In this document: one piece after another, positions 21,483 to 27,959 of the stretch
Numbering within the stretch: position 1 is the stretch's first letter
Layout: each line of letters opens with the position of its first letter
From: Euryarchaeota archaeon UBA259
Lineage (GTDB): Archaea; Thermoplasmatota; Poseidoniia; Poseidoniales; Poseidoniaceae
Assembly: GCA_002506275.1 (NCBI GenBank)
Contig: DAXG01000025.1
Coordinates: forward strand, 1-27,959
Length of the DNA stretch: 27,959 nt
Direction of reading: 5' to 3'
Made by a program: the position numbers and the translations under genes
The notes under the pieces: generated by a model
The model's input: only the letters and a program-made list of their open reading frames with translations
What the model was told of the DNA's origin: nothing
Databases searched by the model: none

Positions 21483-23933
21483 TCACAAGCGCTGTTCCAA
21501 CTCAAACACCCGGTCTCGAAGCCTTGCAGCCTCTTCGAAATCGAGGTTTTTGGCAGCTTCTTTCATCGCTGAGCGCAAATCGGCAAGTAAATCCTGAATT
21601 TGCGAGGGTTCAAGTCCCGAAAGCACATCATCTGGCTCATCATATGTCAATTGAACTTTTGATTTTTCAATTGAATTATGAGCCTTTATTCCGGAGGAAC
21701 CATCCTGTCCATCGCCTGAAGCCCATGCGCCCGCTCCAAGGTTGAGTTTTTGAGCCCAATCGCCTTCCTTTCGTCCGCCTTTTTTGGCAATAAGCCGACG
21801 AGTGCCGTCTTTGGAGGTTGAGGTTCCGGCAATGAGGTCATCAACATCAGAGTTCATTTTAGGTAGGGCCTTTTCGATTGTTTTTGGAACGACACCGTTT
21901 GCTTCATTCGACGCCTGTTGTCGCTCTCTTCTCTCCAATGTTTGCTGGATGGATGCACGCATAGCAGGAGACATACTGTCTGCGTAGAGCAAGACATGCC
22001 CGTTGACGTTACGAGCAGCACGGCCAATAGTTTGCAATAAACTTCGTTCATTCCTCAAAAATCCTTGGCGGTCGGCATCGAAAATAGCAACCAGACTGAC
22101 TTCTGGTATGTCGAGCCCCTCACGCAACAGATTGATTCCTACAATAACATCAATATGGCCTATGCGCAACGCATTGATGATTTCAGTTCGCTCAATGGTG
22201 TCGATTTCAGAGTGGAGGTAATGCGCCTTTACACCCATTTGGTTGAGGTATTGCGAGACTTCTTCTGCGAATTTAATGGTCAAGACGGTCACCAGTGTAC
22301 GCTCTCCACGGTTTATTCGAATATTTATTTCAGACAATAAATCTGCTACTTGGCCGCTTGTGGGTCGTACTTCGATTTCCGGGTCAAGAAGACCGGTTGG
22401 ACGGATTTCCATCTTCGCAATACCATCGATGTGCTGGACCATGTGATACAGGCTTTCACTGTCAGGATGTTTCTTGTCTCGATCTGCTTGTCCTGCGCCA
22501 CCGCCAGATTTGGCATGAAGGAGCCCGTTTGGTAATGATTGGCCCGTGATTTCGCACAAGTGTCGCAATTCTCTTTCTCCTGGGGTTGCGGAGACATAGA
22601 CCATTTGCGGGATGAGCTTTTGGAATTCAGGAATTTTCAAGGGTCGGTTATCGGCAGCAGTAGGCAGTCGAAACCCGTGCTCGATGAGACTTTCTTTTCG
22701 TGACCGATCACCAAAATACATTCCGCCAACTTGCGGAAGGGTGACGTGAGATTCATCCATTATCACGAGGAACTTGTCAGGGTTGCCATGAAATTGCTTC
22801 GCACATGCAGCAAAGAAATCCAGAAGGCAGTATGGACGCTGTCCTCGTTCTCGGCCGTCGAAATGTAAGGAGTAGTTCTCCATTGATTGACAATGACCAA
22901 TTTCACGTATCATTTCCAAGTCATAGCGTGTTCTCTGCTCAATGCGATGCCGTTCAAGTTCATGGCCGAGGCTTGAATAGTGGGCAATGCGATCGTCCAG
23001 TTCATCTTCAATCGAGCCTAAAGCCGCCTCATAACGCTCTGGACTGGTCATGAAAAATTCCTTCGGATGAATCCACGCCTCATCAAGCGTATCGAGGACT
23101 TCCCAGGTCACTGGGTCACAAACTTGAATTTTAGTCACGCCATCAAAGTCGAATTGGATACGCAACGGGTCGTCTCTACTCGGCATCCACACATCGAGGA
23201 CTTCGCCTCGCAATCTGCATTCACCTCTCGATAAATCCAAGGTTGTACGTTTGTATTGAAGAACGATGAGTTCTCGAAGTAAATCGCTTGTTTCGATGTG
23301 TTGGCCGACATGTACCCGAACGTGATATTCAAGAAACGTCTCCGGTGGGTTAAGTCCGTAGATGCAGGATACTGATGAAACAATGACGCAGTCCGGGCGA
23401 GTCACGAGAGAGGCAACTGCTGCAAACCGTTCTTGCTCGATACGTTCGTTGATTGACAGCTCTTTGTCGATGTACAAGTCACGCTTTGCGAGATACGCCT
23501 CGGGCTGATAGTAGTCGTAGTGGGAGACAAAATAATCCACAGCATTTTCTGGGAAATACCCAGCCATTTCTTGATACAGTTGCCTTGCAAGTGTCTTGTT
23601 GTGGCTGATGATGAGCGTCGGGATGTTGAGGTGCTGAATCACTTGCGCCATTGCGTACGTCTTTCCACTGCCCGTTACGCCAAGTAGAACCGACCTTTCT
23701 TGTCCATTTTCCAATTGAGAAATCAATTTTTCAATTGCTTTTGGCTGGTCTCCGGAGGGTTGAAATTTCGAATGAAGGTTTAATCGCTTTTTATCAGGGT
23801 GAAGGTGCTCTAAAGCAGCGCCTTCCAGCGCTCGAGAAAGGTCGAATGGGTCTCGTTCAGTAAGATCTCCAAGACCGACATCGATGTTCGCCTTTTCCTC
23901 AAAAGCCCCGTCATCGTCCCATTGTTCGACCAT
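21483..23933 (-). CDS. uvrB: Excinuclease ABC subunit UvrB, with N-terminal extension and internal insert
   Basis: The damage-verifying helicase-like subunit of bacterial-type nucleotide excision repair. Landmarks in order are KFQPSGDQPKAI, Walker A GVTGSGKT, the beta-hairpin region YFVSHYDYYQPEAY, SVSCIYGL, the Walker B box DESH, VSATPGERE, GLLDPEIEVRP, GINLLREGLDIPEVSLV and the C-terminal UVR motif NLDFEEAARLRDRVFELE that contacts UvrA/UvrC. At 816 residues it is longer than usual (about 670). The extra length is an acidic N-terminal extension of about 50 residues, an insert after the TPGERE region and a long linker before the UVR motif. ATG 23933 has GGTGAG 4 bases upstream; the GTG at 24002 would overlap the preceding gene. 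uvrA and uvrC are not in the window. Confidence 0.96.
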   Translation of the reverse strand: MVEQWDDDGAFEEKANIDVGLGDLTERDPFDLSRALEGAALEHLHPDKKRLNLHSKFQPSGDQPKAIEKLISQLENGQERSVLLGVTGSGKTYAMAQVIQHLNIPTLIISHNKTLARQLYQEMAGYFPENAVDYFVSHYDYYQPEAYLAKRDLYIDKELSINERIEQERFAAVASLVTRPDCVIVSSVSCIYGLNPPETFLEYHVRVHVGQHIETSDLLRELIVLQYKRTTLDLSRGECRLRGEVLDVWMPSRDDPLRIQFDFDGVTKIQVCDPVTWEVLDTLDEAWIHPKEFFMTSPERYEAALGSIEDELDDRIAHYSSLGHELERHRIEQRTRYDLEMIREIGHCQSMENYSLHFDGRERGQRPYCLLDFFAACAKQFHGNPDKFLVIMDESHVTLPQVGGMYFGDRSRKESLIEHGFRLPTAADNRPLKIPEFQKLIPQMVYVSATPGERELRHLCEITGQSLPNGLLHAKSGGGAGQADRDKKHPDSESLYHMVQHIDGIAKMEIRPTGLLDPEIEVRPTSGQVADLLSEINIRINRGERTLVTVLTIKFAEEVSQYLNQMGVKAHYLHSEIDTIERTEIINALRIGHIDVIVGINLLREGLDIPEVSLVAIFDADRQGFLRNERSLLQTIGRAARNVNGHVLLYADSMSPAMRASIQQTLERRERQQASNEANGVVPKTIEKALPKMNSDVDDLIAGTSTSKDGTRRLIAKKGGRKEGDWAQKLNLGAGAWASGDGQDGSSGIKAHNSIEKSKVQLTYDEPDDVLSGLEPSQIQDLLADLRSAMKEAAKNLDFEEAARLRDRVFELEQRL

Positions 23934-23982
23934 GACCTCACCTGTATTGTTGTTAATTGCCAAGGGGCTTTGAACTCTTACA

Positions 23983-24714
23983 TTAAGGCAGATAGAGTCC
24001 ACCGTTCACGTGAAGTATGGCTCCAGTGATGTATTTCGAGTCATTACTGACCAAAAACGAGATTGTTGAAGCCATATCTTCTGGAGTCCCGATGCGTTTG
24101 AGTGGCACTTGTTCTTCCCTTTGGACACGCTTCTCTTTTGAATCGCCTGCAAGGATTGCCGTATCAACAAATCCTGGGGCCAACACGTTGACTCTTTTTC
24201 CTTCTGGGCCTACTGCTTGGGCAAGCGACCGTGCCCATGTGGACAAGGCTGCTTTCGAAGCGGAGTAATCCGCTCCGTGGGGCGAACCTCTCGTTCCAAG
24301 TTGAGACCCTACAACGACCATACGAGCATTGGATGTAAGATGGGGTTGAACGGCTTTCCATACGGCCACAGCTCCCTCGAAATTTGTGGACATGGTTTGG
24401 CGTAGAGTTTGAAGTGAGAGTTTGTCGGCAGCGACTCTTTCGTATGAACCGTGGTTGAGAATCAAGACATCGATGCCGCGAGCCATCCATGGGTGAATGC
24501 CGAGTAATCCTACTTCACCGCCATCAGCACAATCCACCTTCACGGCCAGAGCATCGTTTCCGGCTGAACGAATATCCGCTACCACCATTTCTGCAGGCTT
24601 TGACGAGGTGTTGTAGGTAAGCAACACATCATAGCCGTCTTCAGCGAGTCGTTTCGAGGTGGCAGCACCGATGCCGCGACCTCCACCGGTGATGAGCGCA
24701 ACTGGACGGGACAT
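23983..24714 (-). CDS. Short-chain dehydrogenase/reductase (FabG-like)
   Basis: A 243-residue classical SDR resembling 3-oxoacyl-ACP reductase and related enzymes. The nucleotide-binding loop TGGGRGIG is at residues 9-16. The active-site pair is in YSASKAAL, the Ser is in VVGSQLG, and the C-terminus has SKYITGAILHVNGGLYLP. The usual NNAG motif is changed to LNHGS, so the residue that stabilises the central sheet is altered. The ATG at 24714 is directly ahead of the Rossmann motif. The gene lies between photolyase and uvrB on the same strand with gaps of about 50 bases, so it may be co-transcribed with repair genes. The substrate is unknown. Confidence 0.9.
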   Translation of the reverse strand: MSRPVALITGGGRGIGAATSKRLAEDGYDVLLTYNTSSKPAEMVVADIRSAGNDALAVKVDCADGGEVGLLGIHPWMARGIDVLILNHGSYERVAADKLSLQTLRQTMSTNFEGAVAVWKAVQPHLTSNARMVVVGSQLGTRGSPHGADYSASKAALSTWARSLAQAVGPEGKRVNVLAPGFVDTAILAGDSKEKRVQREEQVPLKRIGTPEDMASTISFLVSNDSKYITGAILHVNGGLYLP

Positions 24715-24768
24715 GTCCAGCCCTGACGCCCAAACCTCATCAAACCTCCATTTGCGAGTAAACGAGAA

Positions 24769-26397
24769 CTAAGACTTAAGTTTCTCTAATTCAGTCGGAT
24801 TAACTACGACTCCCTCACTGAGTTTTGAGCGGACGTATTTGACGACCCGACGGCTTTTTTCTATTTTTTCGGCATCTCTTTTTGCGAGGTTGCGCATGGG
24901 CATGAACATCCGATGATTTTTGTTAAAATGCTCTTTGTTGATCTCAAGGAAATCCCAGTACATGTCCGAGATGGGGCACGACTTTTTGTGGTGAAGCGAA
25001 CAATCCCCACAGTAGTCACCCATTTTCTTGATGTAGGGGGTGCCGCACACATACGGCTTTGTCGTCATGACTTCACCAACGGCATAGGTTCCCATTGCCA
25101 AGACATTGGGTTCAACGACCCAATCGTAGGCATCAGTAAACATGGCCCAGAACCAATCGGTGAGTTCGCGTGGATTCACTCCGAGCAGGGTCCCAATGTT
25201 AGCGAGCACCATGAGCCGTGGGATATGGTGTGTGTACCCCGTTTCTACGACTTGCTCTACAGCCGAATCAAGACACAACATACCACTTTTCGCCCCCCAG
25301 AACGCTTTCGGTAGCGGATATTTTGCTTCAAGTACATTCATTGTACTGCGCGGTTGGGCCCATTCACCTTCCCATCCTGCACCCGGGCGGACAAACGCCG
25401 CATCTTCTGGAACTTCGGATTGAAAACCGTCTGTTTGGGTATGAACGTGACGAACAAATTCTCTCCATCCAAGGATTTGTCGAACAAAGCCTTCCTTGGA
25501 ATGAAGGGGGATGTCAAGGGCAATTGCCTCATTGACGACCGTTTTTGCTTGCAAGCGATTGAGATTGAGCAGTGATGAGATGGTGGTATGAAACAGAGTC
25601 GTGTGTTCAATCGTCATCGCATCCTCATAGGGTCCGAACCAAAACATGACCGTCGACTTCGCCCAATTCCACAACGCTTCAGCGTGTTCATCTGTGGATG
25701 GAAGTGATTCGATCCGTAGCACTCCGGGATGATGGTTGAATTGTTGTTCAATCATTTGAACAACTTCCTGCGTCACTGCATTTGGTTCAAAGGATGGCAA
25801 TGCAGGTAATTCAACGGCTCCGTCCCACGGTAAACGGTTTTGGCTGTCGTACGACCAATCTCCTCCAACCGGCTTTAGGTTTTCATCAACAAGGATCTTC
25901 TTTTTCTTACGGATGTATCGGTAAAATTTGTCCATTCTCCACGGCGGTTTATCGCCAACTGCGTCGATGAAGTCCGATGTCGAAGTCATCCAGCCCGTGT
26001 GTGGAAGCGATTGGATGACACCATCGTCTTCCAAGGCAGTAAACGAGGTGCGAATTCCATATTCTGCAGGTTCAGTCACCGTTATTGGTCCGAGTTTCAC
26101 CGACAGGTTTCTGAGAACATCAGCATAAGAATCGATACTGAACTCATACCGTATCTCAAACCCTCGCTTCTTCATTTCAAGGGCGTAATGACGTTGATTT
26201 GAAAGCACCAAAGCCAATTTTTGCTTGTGGTAAGGCAGTTGACGGGTTTTCCATGTAGTTTCAATGAATAAGAGCCCTGTTTTTTCAGGATTGATGTCCT
26301 TGGGTAGCAACTGCTCATGCAATTGATCGAACAGTACCAAATGCCAGGATTCAACGCTTGGAGCATCATTGCCGAGCATATCCATGAATACTGACAT
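24769..26397 (-). CDS. FeS-type bacterial cryptochrome/photolyase (PhrB-like, (6-4) photolyase family)
   Basis: A 542-residue flavoprotein of the cryptochrome/photolyase superfamily, in the branch with a 4Fe-4S cluster. The N-terminal LVLFDQLHEQL is the family's 'GDQL' start. Residues TWKTRQLPYHKQKLALV and the FAD-binding region with LQAKTVVNEAIALDIP and QILGWREFVRHVH are typical. Four cysteines fit the cluster ligands: one in GMLCLDS, two in DYCGDC and one in KSCPI. Members such as Agrobacterium PhrB repair (6-4) photoproducts using light. ATG 26397 is the likely start, with GGAGA upstream; a GTG at 26436 would add 13 residues. It heads a minus-strand series with an SDR and UvrB and is divergent from the sodium-channel gene. 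Confidence 0.93.
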   Translation of the reverse strand: MSVFMDMLGNDAPSVESWHLVLFDQLHEQLLPKDINPEKTGLLFIETTWKTRQLPYHKQKLALVLSNQRHYALEMKKRGFEIRYEFSIDSYADVLRNLSVKLGPITVTEPAEYGIRTSFTALEDDGVIQSLPHTGWMTSTSDFIDAVGDKPPWRMDKFYRYIRKKKKILVDENLKPVGGDWSYDSQNRLPWDGAVELPALPSFEPNAVTQEVVQMIEQQFNHHPGVLRIESLPSTDEHAEALWNWAKSTVMFWFGPYEDAMTIEHTTLFHTTISSLLNLNRLQAKTVVNEAIALDIPLHSKEGFVRQILGWREFVRHVHTQTDGFQSEVPEDAAFVRPGAGWEGEWAQPRSTMNVLEAKYPLPKAFWGAKSGMLCLDSAVEQVVETGYTHHIPRLMVLANIGTLLGVNPRELTDWFWAMFTDAYDWVVEPNVLAMGTYAVGEVMTTKPYVCGTPYIKKMGDYCGDCSLHHKKSCPISDMYWDFLEINKEHFNKNHRMFMPMRNLAKRDAEKIEKSRRVVKYVRSKLSEGVVVNPTELEKLKS

Positions 26398-26481
26398 GCC
26401 CACACATTCTCCGAATTGCTTTTGAACGGTTGTCACACATCATGAAGAACGCAAGAAAATATTCCGTAACGGCGTCAATAA

Positions 26482-26489
26482 TTTATATC
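26482..26489 (+). promoter_or_regulatory. TATA box of the sodium-channel gene, leaderless type
   Basis: TTTATATC is centred about 23 bases upstream of ATG 26509. Archaeal transcription starts about 25 bases past the box, so the mRNA should begin at or within a few bases of the start codon. There is no ribosome-binding site, as expected for a leaderless transcript. Confidence 0.65.
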
Positions 26490-26508
26490 AAAACATCATG
26501 TTAAACCC

Positions 26509-27315
26509 ATGTCGCTCAGGGAAAATTTCTATTCCTTATCCGAAAGTTCACGGTTCCAGAATGCGATATTGGCCTTGATTGTACTAAACGCAATTACAAT
26601 TGGAATTGAGACATTTAGTTGGCCAGAAAAAATCGAATGGGGGTTAAAAGCTCTTGATTCGGTCATTCTTTGGGTCTTTATTTTAGAGATTTTTATCCGG
26701 TGTTATGGCAACGGTTGGAAGTTCTTCACAGACTCGTGGAATAACTTCGATTTTGCCATCATACTCTTTTCGGTTGCTCCATCGACAGGTCCGCTGAGTG
26801 TTCTCCGTGTATTCAGAGTGTTTCGTGCGTTGCGTTTGGTGTCGAGTATGCCTGAAATGCAACGTATGGTTGAAGCATTGCTACGTTCCTTACGCGGCAT
26901 CATGGCGATCAGTTGGCTGTTGGTCATCGTCATGTATGTCTATTCGGTAATGGGGACAATGTTGTTCCGAGACGGAGGTGAATTTGGGGAGATGTACTTT
27001 GGTAGTCTCGGCTTATCCTTGTATTCATTGTTCCAAATCATGACTTTGGAATCATGGTCAAACGGTGTTGCAAGAATGATTATTGAAGAGCAAGGTTGGT
27101 GGGCAGCGATATTTTTCATCACCTACATCATAAGTACTTCATTCACATTCCTGAACATGTTCATCGCCGTATTCACCAACACGATGGCGGCAATCGATAT
27201 TGAAGATGAAGATCATGAAGGTTTCTCGAGAATACTCACAGAACTCAAAGCAGAAATTGGTGAATTAAAGGAACTTCTTTCACATCCTCCAGGAATTGAG
27301 AACGCCGAGGAATAA
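26509..27315 (+). CDS. Voltage-gated sodium channel homologue (NaChBac/NavAb type)
   Basis: A 268-residue ion channel subunit with six membrane segments that should assemble as a tetramer. S1 is about residues 16-36, S2 47-65 and S3 78-92. S4 (about 97-112) carries arginines at every third position (R100, R103, R106, R109), the voltage sensor. S5 is about 130-152. The pore loop contains TLESWS at residues 179-184, the selectivity filter I know from sodium-selective bacterial channels (TLESWS in NavAb). S6 is about 199-225. A negatively charged neck and a short coiled-coil tail (ILTELKAEIGELKELL) follow, as in bacterial Nav channels. It is a single gene with its own leaderless promoter, and its stop is 4 bases from the converging methyltransferase gene. 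Confidence 0.93.
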   Translation: MSLRENFYSLSESSRFQNAILALIVLNAITIGIETFSWPEKIEWGLKALDSVILWVFILEIFIRCYGNGWKFFTDSWNNFDFAIILFSVAPSTGPLSVLRVFRVFRALRLVSSMPEMQRMVEALLRSLRGIMAISWLLVIVMYVYSVMGTMLFRDGGEFGEMYFGSLGLSLYSLFQIMTLESWSNGVARMIIEEQGWWAAIFFITYIISTSFTFLNMFIAVFTNTMAAIDIEDEDHEGFSRILTELKAEIGELKELLSHPPGIENAEE

Positions 27316-27319
27316 ATTT

Positions 27320-27613
27320 TCAAAACCGAATATGAACGCCCTCTTGTTCGAGTAGGCGACGCTTTTCTTCAATTCCGCCAGAACCACTGTAGCCTCCTAA
27401 CCCACCATCTGAGCGAATCACTCTGTGGCACGGTATCACGACAATGTACGGGTTTTTCCCACAAGCATTTGCTACCGCTCGAATGGATTGCGGTCGGCCA
27501 ATTTGGGCAGCGAGTTGTTTGTAAGTTCGAACCTCGCCTCTTGGTATCTCTTTCAGAGCGTTCCATACAAGGAGTTGAAACGGCGTACCTATGAGGGGGG
27601 GGTGCTCAACCAT
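27320..27613 (-). CDS. ogt: O6-alkylguanine-DNA alkyltransferase (C-terminal domain type)
   Basis: A suicide repair protein that takes methyl groups from O6-methylguanine onto a cysteine. The DNA-binding and active-site domain is complete: GTPFQLLVWNAL, IPRGEVRTYKQLA, the recognition region RAVANACGKNP, the active-site IPCHRVIRSDG (C62) and GGYSGSGGIEEKRRLLEQEG. The N-terminal domain of normal Ogt/MGMT proteins is missing. From ATG 27613 the product is 97 residues; a GTG at 27694 would give 124 but adds nothing I recognise. I prefer 27613 because CTTTTATATTG lies about 27 bases upstream, right for a leaderless transcript. PCHR, not PWHR, sets it apart from alkyltransferase-like proteins, so it should be active. 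Confidence 0.88.
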   Translation of the reverse strand: MVEHPPLIGTPFQLLVWNALKEIPRGEVRTYKQLAAQIGRPQSIRAVANACGKNPYIVVIPCHRVIRSDGGLGGYSGSGGIEEKRRLLEQEGVHIRF

Positions 27614-27635
27614 GGAATCAATTTTTGATTGGTGC

Positions 27636-27644
27636 AATATAAAA
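27636..27644 (-). promoter_or_regulatory. TATA box supporting the short methyltransferase start
   Basis: The minus strand reads TTTTATATT, centred about 27 bases upstream of ATG 27613. This spacing places the transcript start at the ATG and lies inside the frame of the longer GTG-started alternative, arguing against that longer form. Confidence 0.5.
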
Positions 27645-27761
27645 GCGCTGTCACATAATTTTAGCCATCGGCCACGGAGGAAAGGTTGGTTCACATAAGG
27701 GAGTAGCCTGCCCTCGGTTTGACTTCAAACGCCTTTTGGACCACTCAACAACAATCGCTGC

Positions 27762-27959
27762 TCATTCTCCTTTGAGGAATTGTGACAGTTGGGGGGGTTG
27801 CCAACCTTCCGGCTTGAGCACTTTTCCATCCTCGCGCCGGATGACTTTGCCGTCAACCAATTTAGCCATGTTTGAGCGGTGAACTTCATTGAAAGCATCG
27901 TCGTAGATGTTTTGCATGCCGTGATTGATGATTGTTCCAGCGAGTATGTATCCAATGTC
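27762..27959 (-). CDS. C-terminal end of an unidentified protein
   Basis: The minus-strand frame is open from the window edge to TGA at 27764-27762, giving the last 65 residues of a protein that begins outside. It reads DIGYILAGTIINHGMQNIY, then DDAFNEVHRSNMAKLVDGKVIRRE and ends PPQLSQFLKGE. The codon and residue use look genuinely coding, in contrast to the overlapping frame ending at 27725. I do not recognise the family. Confidence 0.7.
   Translation of the reverse strand, partial: DIGYILAGTIINHGMQNIYDDAFNEVHRSNMAKLVDGKVIRREDGKVLKPEGWQPPQLSQFLKGE

Noticed and set aside
21646..21676. CAATTGAA palindromes inside uvrB, also near 23703-23740
   Set aside because: Here they encode ordinary residues (IEK, QLE) in frame, so they are not evidence for operator sites.
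27725..27955. 76-codon minus-strand open frame at the right edge
   Set aside because: It overlaps a frame (27762-27959) with much more protein-like sequence. The 76-codon product is Ser/Thr-rich and looks like a frame shadow.
1..27959. Mobile elements, CRISPR arrays, rRNA
   Set aside because: No transposase, integrase, terminal repeats, spaced repeats or rRNA-like sequence were seen on either strand.

Overview
The window looks like a chromosomal segment of a planktonic marine euryarchaeon, most likely Marine Group II (Poseidoniales). This is inferred from gene content; no marker phylogeny was possible. The archaeal signs are the gene order L7Ae - S28e - L24e - NDP kinase - aIF5B, a deoxyhypusine synthase, TATA boxes of the form TTTATATC at archaeal spacing from start codons, and GGTGA/GGAGG ribosome-binding sites. 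The marine signs are a surface protein with 27-residue 'DGDGYGDN' calcium repeats, several lipobox lipoproteins, an FeS-type photolyase and a bacterial-type UvrB.

Layout. 1-2.5 kb: a metal-ion (Zn/Mn) ABC transporter operon, with the end of the binding protein, a 39-residue one-helix protein, the ATPase and the permease. 2.6-4.4 kb: a lipoprotein and a short-chain dehydrogenase. 4.5-9.5 kb: an 845-residue coiled-coil protein followed by an 803-residue membrane-anchored surface protein. 9.5-12.2 kb (minus): MoxR AAA ATPase, a ParA/SegA-type ATPase, a ribbon-helix-helix protein and an unknown 84-residue protein, a likely DNA-segregation cassette. 12.3-15.7 kb (minus): the translation operon, with a clear TATA box in front of L7Ae. 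15.8-17.6 kb (minus): PRPP synthetase, tRNA-Ile(GAU) and a two-domain PRC-barrel protein.

17.6-18.1 kb is an AT-rich gap of about 490 bases with perfect palindromes and a direct repeat. After it come an unrecognised protein (plus strand) and, converging on it, a minus-strand series: photolyase, short-chain dehydrogenase, UvrB, deoxyhypusine synthase and an Asp-box lipoprotein. At the right end are a leaderless voltage-gated sodium-channel homologue, a very short O6-methylguanine methyltransferase and the C-terminal end of an unidentified protein.

The genes form several modules: metal uptake, envelope and cell architecture, DNA segregation, translation, and a DNA-repair cluster (photolyase, UvrB, MGMT within about 6 kb) that suits a sunlit surface-water cell. 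I found no insertion sequence, CRISPR array or integrase. Small systems that may be under-described are the ParA/RHH/84-residue cassette, the one-helix protein inside the metal transporter operon, and the coiled-coil/surface-protein pair.
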